A program made the position numbers and the translations under genes. From assembly GCA_039111635.1 (NCBI GenBank), contig JBCAQO010000015.1, forward strand, positions 124,001 to 188,000: a stretch of 64,000 nucleotides of DNA, read 5' to 3'. The notes beneath the pieces were generated by a model. The model did no database searches, had not been told where the DNA came from, and was given only the letters and a program-made list of their open reading frames with translations. The stretch's first letter is position 1. Each line of letters begins with the position of its first letter. This DNA is from Heterobasidion occidentale. Its lineage: Eukaryota > Basidiomycota > Agaricomycetes > Russulales > Bondarzewiaceae. Shown in pieces: positions 53,781 through 64,000 of the stretch.

Positions 53781-54573
53781 TGTTAAGAGCCGGCTCATAA
53801 CACATGATATATGATCACCTGATCATATGACACGCGGTCTATGACCAACAGATATAACCTATACCCGGTGACCGACCCCTTGACTTTACCAACGGACATT
53901 GAGTTATCTTATCTTATCTTTTGTTCCTGAATTAACAATCAGTTACAATACTGACATCATTGATTGCATCATAGATTACATCACTCCGATCGTTGATCAT
54001 TTACTTGCATTTGCCTCGGTGCCTTAAGCACAGACCTTCTGTAGATCTTGCCCTAAAGCGGATCACGTATATATAGAACGAGCCAGAGACCTGTCTCGCC
54101 AGCTTGTTCACCTTTGTTACTCCCCCACCTGTTCTTACTCTTGACCTTTGGTACTAGCCATACCTCTACTACATCATAGTCTTTGCCAATAGGCCAGACC
54201 TTTGATTGTCAATAGAACATCTGCTTGAGCATTGGTTTAACTTGCCTTGCACTTCTCTCTATCATCATCCTCAACCACTCAGTCGTCATCTCAATACTAG
54301 CTGAGTTCTACACAGGACTAGCAGTATTCTATCTCGACTTTAGTGGGCAGCATATCTACTGCCATCCGGGTCCGCATCAGGTCATACCCTCACACCTGTG
54401 GGAAAACCTTTGTGCATTCCTGGAGACGCGATACCATCACGAATCCCTCGTGCATTCCAAATTACGCACGCAGTTAGCCGCTGGTGCTTTTATCGGACAC
54501 ACTTGGATTTGGCATGTCCCTCAGTGACTCAGGAGCCTCCTGGCACATCATGTGCGAAGACCAGGTCTTAACA
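53781..54573 (+). repeat. LTR-Y: solo LTR inserted in Gy-4 ORF3
   Basis: 793 bp with TGTTAAGA...TCTTAACA ends and CTAGG duplications at 53776-53780 and 54574-54578. Removing it and one CTAGG restores collinearity with Gy-1 ORF3. TATATATAG at about 54070. Only a distant resemblance to LTR-X. Confidence 0.9.
54225..54527 (+). CDS. LTR-Y internal ORF
   Basis: 100 codons inside the solo LTR, with FYTGLAVF and HQVIPSHLWENLCAFLETRY. The LTR-X ORF (196-389 plus 20713-20581 minus) has FYTGLAAF and a similarly spaced H-V-P-H-x-x-x-L block and a C-terminal IxHxW. Function unknown; translation is not shown. Confidence 0.4.
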   Translation: MSIGLTCLALLSIIILNHSVVISILAEFYTGLAVFYLDFSGQHIYCHPGPHQVIPSHLWENLCAFLETRYHHESLVHSKLRTQLAAGAFIGHTWIWHVPQ

Positions 54574-54769
54574 CTAGGGCATCCAGTGTTGGAGTTGGCC
54601 ACAGCCAGAATGATGTCTGGTGAGGGGTTTCTTGATGGGGAAGAGGTAGTTCCTTCATTGATGAGCATAGTGTGTCCAGGGGAGTAATCAAGAGAGGAGT
54701 GGTCGAACATGTACTAGTGGGAGGATCGTTGCTTCAAAAGGGACAAGATGTCTCTTCTTTTATACCTTT

Positions 54770-57700
54770 CTAAAGCCTAATCGCCGCAGGTCAGGGCTTG
54801 TCTGGATAGCTTTCGTGAAATTCACAAAGCGCCTTATTGGCCGTATCTTTGAGGAGAGCAAAGGGTTCCCAGGTGTTATCAGCTTTGGAGTATCTGACCC
54901 ACTTGACGAGGTATTTGGTCCCTCGTCCCTGGCGTCTTGAATCTAGAATGGCCTCCACCTCATAGTGCTCTTCTTCATTCAAGATTTCTGAGGCAGGTAT
55001 GGGAAAGTTCCTTCCATGGGTCTCTGTCTCATGATATTCCGTGAGTACGGAGGCATGAAATACTGGGTGTATCTTCCACGTTTCAGGTATCTTCAGCCGA
55101 TAAGCCAGAGGACTGATTCTTTCGGTCACTGAAAAGGGGCCATAGTGCCTAGGTGCCAGCTTGAATTTCGGATGAGTCATCCAAATGTGGGTTCCTTCTA
55201 ACCAAACTTGGGTTCCTACTTCCCACTGCGGAAGTTTTCTGTGCAGGTCCCGGTCCTTGGCGTGCTGCGCTGCTATTTGTAAACTTGCAGCCGCATCTTC
55301 TTGGACTTCCTTGATTAGCTGCAAACATTTGGTCACTGTGGGCACCTCGGTCTCCAGAGCTGAGTCGACCGAATATGGTGGATTGAATCTGTAAAGGACC
55401 TCAAACGGCGATTTCCCAGTGGTGGAATGTCTTTGGGTATTGTGGGAGAATTCTGCGAAGGGAATCAAGTCTACCCAGTTATCTTGATGGCAGTTGCAAA
55501 ACACCCGCAGGAACTATTCGATCTCCTGATTAACCCGTTCCGTTTCTCCGTCTGTCTGGGGATGATACACTGTGCTGAGGGCAGGGGTGATTCCCATTCC
55601 TTTCCATAGTTCTCACGTGAACTTTGCCACAAATTGGGGGCCTCTGTTGGACACCACCTTGGTTGGTAGACTGTATTGTTTGAACACATTGTCCTAGAAA
55701 AGCGTTGTGGTCTCTTCGGCCGTAATTGTCTTCTTGCACGGAGTTATGACTATCCCTTTGGACAGGCCCTGGTCAACCACCACGTTTATTGAGTTGTAGC
55801 CTCTGCTTTCCAGGAGGTCTGTTACGAAGTCGGTAGAGATAAAACACCAAGGAACATTTGTGGTTTCCAATGGTTGGATCGGTGGATGGGTCCTGTGGGG
55901 CAGGTTCTTGGTGGACTGACAGACTGCGCATCCATCCACATATTGATGTACAAATTTGGTCATGCTTGACCACCAATAATGGCGCTGTACCAATTCCAAG
56001 GTCTTTGCTTGACCTAGGTGTCCTGTAGTCATAGTGTCATGGTGCGTCCTGACAATCATTTGTCGGAGGAGGTTGTCCTTTGGAACACATATGTAGCCAT
56101 CACGTCTTGTGATGTCATCTTCATGTGTCCACTTTCCTAGGTCACCCTTCATCGCCTTTGGTCCTTTTTCCAGTAATTTTTTGAGGGTGACATTGACTAG
56201 CAAATCGTGTTCTGAACACAAATGTCAAATAAGGGAGAGGATGTCCAAGGATACAAGTTCCATTGCTTTGACGTGTATGCCTTCACTTGGTTCTACCAGG
56301 GTTTCACTAGACTCGGTGAAAAGTTTGGATGGGAGTAGAGTCTGTGCTTTGTTATCAGATTCCACCCCCTCACTAAGGTCTGGACGCCTGGACAGAGCAT
56401 CGGCATGATTAGTAGTTCCAGCCTTGTAGCTGAGCTGGAAGTCAAATCGAGACAAAAACAGACTCCAGCGCGCTTGCCACCTTGATAGGTCGCGCACGGT
56501 CTGAAAGTGTTCCAGATTCTTATGGTCCGTCCAGACCTCAAAGGGGTGTCGAGCGCCTTCGAGGTAATGTTTCCAGTGTTCCAGCGCCTTGATAATGGCG
56601 AGGAGTTCGCGATCATGTACGTCGTAATTTCGTTCAGCCGGTGAGAACGATCCTGAGAGGTATGCAACAGGGTGCCAGTCGTTATCAGGTCCTTCCTGTA
56701 AGAGGACTGCACCGTATGCCGCGAGGGAAGCGTCAGTAACGAGCCGGTAGGGGCGCATTGGGTCAGGGTATAACAGGACGGGTTGACTGATGAAGGCTTT
56801 CTTCAGTCGGTCAAACACCTGTTGGCACTCCGTAGTCCAGTCCCATCTCGTGTCTTTCTTGGTAAGGTCATGCAGGGGCCGAGAGATTAAGGAAAACTTG
56901 TCAATGAATCGCTGGTAAAAGTTCCCTAGGCCTAAGAAAGAGGATATCGTGGACTGTGCGAGGGATGGGCCATTCTTGGATGGCCTCAATCTTCGAATCC
57001 TCCATAGCAACATAGTCTTTTGAAATCATGTACCCCAAGTAGTTTAGCTTTTCCTTGTGGAACTTGCATTTCTCTGGTTTGAGGTAAAGATTGTTGTCGC
57101 GTAAGATTTGGAGGACTCGTTGAACAATCACAATGTGTTCTACTGTGGTTTTTGTGAAGATGAGGATGTCGTCCATGTATACCATGATTTTCCGGGCCAG
57201 GATGAGCTCTTGAAAGATCATGTTCATCATGGCCTGGAAAGTTCCTAGGGAATTGCAGAGCCCAAAGAACATTACTGTAGGTTCAAAGAGCCCCAAGGGC
57301 GTTACGAAGGCTGCCTTGGATTCATCCCCTTCCTTGATGTGTACGTTGTTATATCCCCACCGAACGTTGAGCTTCGAGAATACCGTTGCCCCTCGAATGA
57401 TATCTAGTAGTTCTTGGATTAATGGTAGGGGGCAGATGTCTCGAATGGTGTGTTTGTTGAGGTGGCGATAATCTTGTACTGGGCAGAGCTTTCCATCCTT
57501 CTTGTTTATAAAGAAGAAGGAGGCCACGCTATGTGCTGTTGATCGACATATTGTTCCCCTGGAATGATGCTCCTTGATGAATTTTCCTAGCTCGTCATGT
57601 TTCTCCGGGCTCAAGGGAAATATCCTCGGAGCCTGGGTTTGAAGGATGGCTTGAGATTTATTGCATGATCCCATATTGTGTGTTGGGGGAGTCTCTGTGA

Positions 57701-58621
57701 TCACCTTTGGCTGAAAATGTCGAGGTAGGAATGATATTCTGACGGCACCTGATTCTTTAAGTCGGTGGTGTCGATTTCCTCCTCTAGGTCTTCGTCAAAA
57801 CTTGCGAACCCCGAGGGTTCAGGAGCTACCTTTCTAATGATGGGTTCCCTTCCGCTATCCATTGCAGAGGAGTCAAACGGTGTTTGCACCTTTTCGGCAA
57901 CTTTTCCTGAAGCTTCACTCTGGGCTGTCTCTTGCTGAGCCTGCCAGTGTTCCTTCCTTTCGGTTACTTGCTCCTTGAGCCATTCCCGAGCCTTGGCTTG
58001 TCATGATTTGTGCTCCAATAAGGAGAGGAACTGAGATTTCCATTCCTTCACGGGTACTTGGCTCCACTGTTCTTTAGTCCAAGTCCACAAAGGTCCTACC
58101 GGTTCAGAGACAAGATGCGGCTTCATCTGCTGAGGAATCTTGTCACCGCGTAGTTTCGCTAGCCACGCCTTCTTGGTAGGCTCTTCCCTTGCCTTGGTAA
58201 ACCCATATGGTTGTCGGCAATCTCTGGGGCATTAATCAAAGTGTACCTCACGGTGCCTCCACCCGATGAAGGGGTCATGGTATTTCAACCAATCTGTTCC
58301 TAGGAGCATGTCATTTTTCCCTAGATTGGTGATAAACATCTGGACACATTCAGTGTGGGTTCTCCCCCGTCTATCCATGATGGTGAGATTCGCGTCTAGG
58401 CCTCGTTGAATGAGGCCTGCCTTGTTGATGGTGTCATCGACATTGCAAACACGGATAGGGCGGTTCAAGGGGTAGGTTGGAAGACCATGTTTTTGTACCC
58501 ATTTCTCGTTTACCAAAATCCCTTCGCAGGCTGAATCAATGGTGGCTCTGGCTCCAGCGCTTCTTCCTTGAGTTGTTAACTGCACGTCAAGTTGGATGGG
58601 AGTGATGATGTGGCTGTTCAT
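54770..58621 (-). pseudogene. Gy-4 pol, decayed
   Basis: Blocks in element order: protease 58232-58621 (ATIDSACEG, LLGTDWL); a Lys/Glu linker with a stop; 57701-57889; RT 56901-57704 with VQDYRHLN and YMDD; RNase H 56225-57013; integrase zinc finger and core 55694-56221 and 55471-55689; GPY/F and chromodomain 54791-55504. At least seven stops or shifts. The domain order equals Gy-1. Confidence 0.88.
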
Positions 58622-58698
58622 TGCTCCGATTCGAATACATGACAGGGAAGCATACTCGGGTTTCCTCGACCCCCTCTCTTCGGCTGGTGAAGGAGAGG

Positions 58699-59916
58699 TC
58701 AGGAAAAATCTTCTGCTAGGTCCACCAACATTTGTTTGGCCTTGGCCTCCCCTACTTCTCTGAAGAGCGCTCGGATGCCATTAGTATCACGGACAAGTCT
58801 GTTGCCTCGTTATCCATTAGGCGGTACGTAGCGCTCTCCATTGCTCTGGCCTGATCCCCTGCTCCTTGCGGGAGAGTCCTCACATTCCACCAAATTACCA
58901 GGTTGTGATACCCGACGATAGTGGCCATGAGAACTCCCCTCCTCCAATCCTCGATGAAGTCCCACATCATCTCCCAACGGAGATTCTTGATCGTCTTCAT
59001 CCTCCATGTCTGCAGTGCGAGTTCTTCTACCTCTTCCACCCATCAGCCTGCGCCGATTTCCTCAAGAAGGGGGAAGGCCTCTACGAGGAGAGGGACAGTT
59101 ATCTGCCCAATGTTCTTCTTTCTCACAGTTAAAACAACGGGTAGGGGGCTTGCCATCATGGGTGCGCTTCTGGTGAGCGGCATCTCTCTTCCAAGAAGCG
59201 TCAATGTCCATGTCGACTACCTGGTTGTTCATTCTGCAAGGAGCATTGGTAAAATTATAATGGCAAGCGGGTTGGAGGTGAAAGCGGTTGAGGATGTTGC
59301 TTTGGAATGAGGTGGAGTTGGCAAGGATTGCCTTTTGAGCACTTTGGGCTCTCAAGTGTCCATCTATTTCACAGGCAGTATTGACCCAGTCCTGGATTGT
59401 GTCCTTCGGCAGTGTTTCTTTGTCATAGATCTTGTCCATGACCCTCGGATCAAGCCCTCTCTGGAAGTAAGGAGCTTGTTCCTTGTTGGTGATGTTGGTG
59501 TCAGCGGCTATAAGGATGAATTGATTGGAGTGTTCATCCACCATCATCTTCCCTTGAGAGAAAGACATGAGAGCGCTTCGGGCCTTGTCCGTAAGGTTTG
59601 TTTCCTTGAACTGAAGTTTAAACTTGTCATAGAAGTCGGTCCAAGTCCTAAGGGTTTTGGATGGAGTTGCCCCGACTGTCTTCTTCAGGAAGCTTTCTGC
59701 CCATACGCTGGCTGTCCTATATCTCATGCATGAGAGGGCAAGGGAAACTTTGTCCTCTTCTGTCTTGTACCAGTCTGATTTTGCTGTAAAAAGGAGGAGG
59801 CAATTCATAATGAATTTCTGTGATTGTGTTCTGTCTCCCTCGAAATTATCGGGGAGTTTAAGCTTGCCCCTTCCGGACGATGCGGTTGCAGGGGGAGCTG
59901 TAACATTTGTTGACAT
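58699..59916 (-). pseudogene. Gy-4 gag, decayed
   Basis: 59062-59916 keeps the capsid-like region and a changed knuckle (CFNCEKEEHWADNC, still C-x2-C-x4-H-x4-C). 58810-59043 is the tail. The frame is broken near 59050. TTTTTCCTGA is retained at the end. Confidence 0.85.
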
Positions 59917-60402
59917 AATGGTGTTATCTTTAATATTTCAGGTATTGATCGGTGTTTGGATATCCGAGGATTCGGACTCTGATGTTTCTTCTTCTTCTTT
60001 TGATGTATCCGGGATTTCCAGTTCGGGATTTCTGTACTAGGGTGGCTCTACCCAGTCTTCTGTTATCTCGTCCCAAGCCCACTCAGCTTCTGTTTCATCT
60101 TTTCTTATGAAGAAGTATTGTCCTTCTCAATACGAGCAGTTATCAAAGTTTGGGGGAGCTAGCCGATTGGTGTCAGAGTAATACCAGTGGTTTCCTCTTT
60201 GATGGATAGGACGATTGTTCTGTCAAAGTTGGTTGTTGGTTTGTCTAGTGCCTAGTGGGAATCCTAGGCCTAGGTCTTGCTCCAGAGTGTGTGAAGTAAC
60301 TCTCTTCGGTGGGGGTCTATGCCACCGATGAGGGCTGTGAGAGAGAGTGTGGCAGCAAGCAGAGAGTGGTGCAAGGTAGGGGTAAAAGTGAGTCTATTCT
60401 AG
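59917..60402 (-). other. Gy-4 leader region
   Basis: Collinear with the Gy-2 leader ORF, with a TGA before gag and a short insertion just upstream of the gag ATG. The primer site AGAATAGACT survives at 60391-60400 (minus). Confidence 0.65.
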
Positions 60403-60851
60403 TATTATGAACTGCTTGTTCAGTAACCCAAGAGTAACAGGTTCTTCCCTAGGTCGCACGATGGACTAAGTGGTGGACGGAGTCTCGACTGTATCAGGCG
60501 ATGGTACAGGAGGGAATAATGATTGTTTCAACGAGGGTAGGTATATAGGGATACCTAAGAACGAAGTACATAGTGTGGTGACTGTGTGGAAACAAAGAGA
60601 ATAGACTGAAAATCCTTAGCCTATTCTATGGGCCTTATATACTGTATAGGGTATAGGGTAAGAAGTCCGTATGCTTCTCTGGGTATCCATCCCAGGAGAG
60701 CTGTGGTTGATGTCTCTATCAGCTGGTGCCTACTCTTGTACTTCTCCAGTCGCACCATTTCATCCAGGTGCAACAAGGTGCTTACCCATAAGCCCTAAGC
60801 CCATGGCATGTGAATGCCTATCTTATCAATCTGCTATACCCATGATCCTCC
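60403..60851 (-). repeat. Gy-4 5' LTR, main part
   Basis: The end is TATTATGAAC (TG changed to TA). U5 hairpins differ from those of its own 3' LTR: TAGGTATATAGGGATACCTA then CATAGTGTGGTGACTGTGTG, around AACGAAG. The remainder is at 62506-62673 after M4. Confidence 0.9.
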
Positions 60852-62505
60852 CATCTGGGAAATCACTCTCTTGTATTATGCTCTAATTAGTTCTATTTAT
60901 GCATAATTAAGAATGATTAGGATTAGAGATTATTCGCTTACCCCCTCCTAAACCTGTTCTAATTAGACAGAATTTTCCTAAATTAGGAATTATTAGGATT
61001 GATTATAGCTTGAAATTTCGGAAAAATAATAATAAATCAAGTATCACAGTTTTTATAGCCTTCTTATAGAATCATGTTTATTAGAACACTAGTTGAATAC
61101 CTAAACATAGAAGATACCTTCTAACAAACTTGCCTTTTGCCAGAGTTAAACCAACAACCTCATGTATACAAGCACCCGGGACAGATGCTCTAAGCCACTA
61201 AGCCACAAAGTCTAATATATAAACTTGGTAATCTAAATAAGTAGACATAATATAGGCAACCTCAACATCTCAAATTTTATTCAATGTTTATCTTTCCTCT
61301 CTCTTATAAATAAATAGGTCAATAAATACCCAAAAAGTCAGGTCTTTCAGGATTTAGTTTAAACACCAGCTAAGAAGATAATAAACCAATGGAAAATAAA
61401 TAATACACTTTATATAGGGTAAAAACAAATTATGGCACTTACACAATTTGGATTTAGAATGTATAAAACTATAATTGAGTGTAATATTCAATGGGACTCT
61501 ACTAGTATAGACAATGCTACCTTAATTTGCAAATTTGATCAAAAACATAATTATGAATAATTAGCCATAATTAGCTCAAATTAGTATCATTAATGATTAT
61601 TGATAATTAAGATCCAATAAGAGAGAGGGTTTTCCAAATAGCCACTAGTGAGGTAGAGGGTGGGGACAAGGGTATATGTATGGCATGCCTATATATAAAT
61701 AAGCACAAGATTGTTGAAGGTGATCGTAATATGCTTAGTGCACATATTTTCTATATGGCAGGCAAATATATCATTCTGGCACCACATACCAACATGACTG
61801 TCTTTTCCACAGCCCAATAGCTAAAGGAAAACACCAAGTTTGAGCATCTTCTGTATAACAAGGCAATAAACAATATAAATAGTGCCAAAAATTGTAATAT
61901 CAATAGTGATGATGATTGTGTGCTGCATAAGACAGTATTGACCACTGTACTAATAGACAAGGTCTGCAAGGCTGCATGTAGCATATCCCTAAGCCCAACC
62001 CACATGTTGTGTCCTATAATGACCAGTAGCAGGCATTAGCTAACAATGACAACTTTAATAATCTTATGTGCAAGGCCAAGGTACCAAGGTCTTCACAGCC
62101 TCTTGTAGCAGCTGCCAAGCTGCCAACAAAGTGGCTAGGGGCATCAATGCACATTTCTCTCTTTCTATGTCCCTTTTAAAGGCAGCTGGAAAGTCAGCAA
62201 AAGAGCTACAAGATAATAGTGTAGGCATATATAAAGGAGAGTAATGTGCTAAAATAGTATAGAATGTGCCACATCTTTACCTTCTCACTGATAGAGCAGT
62301 AGTACTTACTATTTCCTACTGCTAATTAAAGACTTCTTGGTATGGAATTAGTGCTAATATTATGAAATTAGAAACCAATCCAATGCTCATAATGTGTTGC
62401 TCCCAATTAGGAAATTAGACACTTTTAGATGCTATTAACACTTTTAGATACTTTTAGACACTATTAGATATAATCCAGAGCTAATACAAAGGGGTGGTTT
62501 TCCAG
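60852..62505 (-). mobile_element. M4: TIR element inserted in Gy-4 5' LTR
   Basis: The right end (complement) is CATCTGGAAAACCACCCC and the left end CATCTGGGAAATCACTCTC. The outer parts match M1/M3. The middle (about 61640-62150) differs and may hold another insertion. Box A/B-like sequences on the minus strand lie at 61195-61205 and 61142-61152. No transposase frame. Confidence 0.75.
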
Positions 62506-62673
62506 ATGCCTATATATCCCCTACCAATGTCTTGAAGAACCATCGGTCCAGTCGGCTCCTAAAGACATGCCGAATACCTTGATGTATGCTCCATAGTGGA
62601 GCCGCCTAGCATGTGATGCTTGAACCATCGGATAGACCAGCCCCAAAGGGCCCCAATCAGTCAAGTCATAACA
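62506..62673 (-). repeat. Gy-4 5' LTR, remaining part
   Basis: Continues the LTR (ccaatgtcttgaagaaccatcgg...gtcataaca) after M4. The right flank is CCGAT. Confidence 0.88.
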
Positions 62674-63614
62674 CCGATGTACCAATTCTAGTAGAAGGAT
62701 AAGCAGGCCAAAATTCACAAGAAAAACCAAGAAGACATACATAATATTTTTATCCTGTTCACCCCACCCCAGAAACATATCTTTTCCTAGAAATATAAAT
62801 CCAGGCAAGGTGTATGTGCCGTCGGCACAAATGCGTTCAATGACAGTTACAAGTTCAAGACTGTCATTCTGAATCTTTATGCGAGCCCTTTGCTCTCGAC
62901 CATAAAACATTTTCCATTTGTTCCCTTTTTGTCCACCTCCGAGCTAAATACCTTTTTCATCCATGTTATAGACATTTTCCCAGGGTATGTCATGCTTCTG
63001 TATGAAATTCTCTAAAAGCTCGAAGTGGTGTTCAACAGTGGTGGGATTAAATGCGCGTGCACATTTTGGGTCAAGGCCGGAAGGACGCCCAAGCACAAGC
63101 TCTGGATTTGGTCCAGAAAGCGACGGATCTGCCTGAAAGACGGCAAAGTCCCGCAAAGAGCCTGAACTTTTGGCCAGATTGTCTGCTTTGAGACTACATG
63201 ACCAGTAGACCCTAGATATTGAATCCATTCAGCTAAGACTTTTTCTTGAGCATTGTTCAGTAACTGCTCTCTTTCATGAGCATTTTTTGGAGCAGATGAC
63301 TTCTTTAGATAATGACGCCACAAAGTGGAAACTGAGATTCCAAAAGCAATGGCAGCCTGATTACAGCTCAAGTGTATACCATCCCGGAGAGATTGACAAG
63401 CGGTTTCAACAGTAAACTCACAGATCTCCCTTTCCTTGTCTCTCTTTTTCTTGCCTGAGGATGTCATAAGTTGCAGGGAGTCTACAAAGTCAGTCCGAGC
63501 ACAAACGAGAGCCTGCCTCGGCACTCCTGCATGAGGTCCACCAACAGAACATGTCGGAGCTTCAAAAAAAGTCACCTTTCCGAGGCCAAAGTCACTCTGC
63601 ACATCCTCTTGCAC
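62674..63614 (-). pseudogene. pogo-like DDE transposase remnant
   Basis: 63012-63614 gives an N-terminal region with a helix-turn-helix (QAAIAFGISVSTLWRHYLK) and a second CENP-B-like DNA-binding region (EWIQYLGSTGHVVSKQTIW). A 1-nt shift near 63125 moves to 62944-63228, with LGRPSGLDPKCARAFN and the first catalytic Asp in NMDEKG. A TAG at 62944 replaces the usual Gln before LGGG. 62674-62943 continues with ELVTVIERICADGTYTLPGF. Cut by the Gy-4 LTR before the remaining D-D/E residues. Inactive. Confidence 0.82.
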
Positions 63615-64000
63615 TGATATTTTATTTGAGGCATGAACTTCCTACTGATCACCCTTGGATTTTTTCACGTTATTTTCATTCATATACATTCCCTGCTCCT
63701 TTTCTTAAATGAGGTTTAGAATGCAAGATCGGTTGGATCTGGGCTCCTTGTCACAATAGAGAGTCAATATTCCACATGATTTCCCTTTTCTGCCCCATGT
63801 GCTTGTTTTAGAAGTCAAAAAAATATGGCTAATCTATACATACACAGTAACATACATGAATATTTTCAGGGCTGCCGCAACAATAGGGAGGAAGTTATAT
63901 TGATTGTTCAACTCTGGTCCACTGTTCAACTCTGGTCTAAGCATAGTATAGACCTGTTGTCCACAAGACAGCTTCCTTATCATTTTTTGTGTCTTATACT
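63615..64000. other. Flank of the pogo-like element, no gene seen
   Basis: AT-rich. A direct repeat TGTTCAACTCTGGTC occurs at 63905-63919 and 63923-63937 and may be a subterminal transposase-binding repeat. No TIR end could be defined within the window. Confidence 0.35.

Larger units (their letters stand above)
52534..54710 (-). pseudogene. Gy-4 ORF3, decayed and interrupted by LTR-Y
   Basis: It starts MFDHSSLDYSPGH at 54710, is broken by the LTR-Y insertion at 53781-54573 and continues to about 52534. It keeps the 55-nt intron. The unspliced frame has a CGA-to-TGA stop soon after the intron; the spliced frame is open for about 100 codons (53012-53320). Confidence 0.8.
49344..62673 (-). mobile_element. 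Gy-4: old, decayed chromodomain gypsy copy with nested insertions
   Basis: 3' LTR 49344-49956; 5' LTR 60403-60851 plus 62506-62673. Many stops and transitions, often CpG to TpG or CpA. Contains solo LTR-Y (53781-54573) and M4 (60852-62505). Flanks CATGC and CCGAT do not match. The left neighbour is a Helitron gene and the right neighbour a pogo transposase, so it is probably a recombinant of two elements. Confidence 0.92.

Noticed and set aside
54505..54560. Ty1/copia protease motif (DSGASWH) in LTR-Y
   Set aside because: The stretch is a few residues long, lies at the very end of a TG...CA solo LTR with a perfect target duplication, and has no flanking gag or integrase similarity.

Overview
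This window is a nested pile of transposable elements from a filamentous fungus, most likely an Agaricomycete basidiomycete. The evidence is the mix of families: chromodomain Ty3/gypsy elements, a Helitron with a PIF1-like helicase, a pogo-type DDE transposase carrying an NMDEKG motif, short GT-AG introns with CTAAC branch points, and RNA polymerase III-like boxes. I see no clear single-copy host gene. Two loci (15.3-17.1 kb and 31.4-32.1 kb, minus strand) look like remnants of a multi-exon Cys-rich gene family.

Layout. 1-389: left part of an LTR ('LTR-X'). 390-11115: gypsy copy Gy-1 (minus strand). 11116-18500: decayed gypsy of a second family ('gypsy-2') with an antisense multi-exon gene lodged between two copies of its 3' end. 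19447-20718: LTR-X pieces and a TIR element (M1). 20719-31443: Gy-2 (plus strand), near-identical to Gy-1. 31444-33052: gene remnant, then the C-terminal part of a Helitron helicase. 33053-43830: Gy-3 (plus), the youngest copy, with an ATACT target duplication and LTRs that differ at one position. 43831-49343: the rest of the Helitron gene, split by TIR element M2 and by a solo LTR-X (TACAT duplication) that itself holds M3. 49344-62673: old, decayed Gy-4 (minus), containing a solo LTR of another family (LTR-Y, CTAGG duplication) and M4. 62674-64000: pogo-like transposase remnant.

Gy family organisation: 5' LTR, self-primer binding site, AUG-less leader ORF, gag (CCHC), pol (PR-RT-RH-INT-GPY/F-chromodomain), a third ORF region with overlapping frames and in some copies a 55-nt intron, a 1.6-kb array of 21-26-nt linkers alternating with hairpins, a polypurine tract, and the 3' LTR. 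First-strand priming looks Tf1-like: a decamer at the presumed RNA 5' end is complementary to the primer site. Pol frame is -1 to gag, and a U5 run sits just before the gag stop.

Most unusual signals. (1) The 3' array: the linkers are conserved, the hairpins between them keep their fold but not their sequence, and there is a stretch with a period near 83 bp. (2) A similar hairpin slot in U5, bounded by an AACGAAG linker, whose hairpins differ between copies and even between the two LTRs of Gy-4. (3) Precise loss of the 55-nt intron in Gy-1 and Gy-2. (4) An inversion of 11116-20718 between Gy-1 and Gy-2, shown by a shared target duplication and a rejoinable reading frame. (5) A 21-nt exact match, inside the array, to the complement of the universal 18S rRNA 530-loop region.
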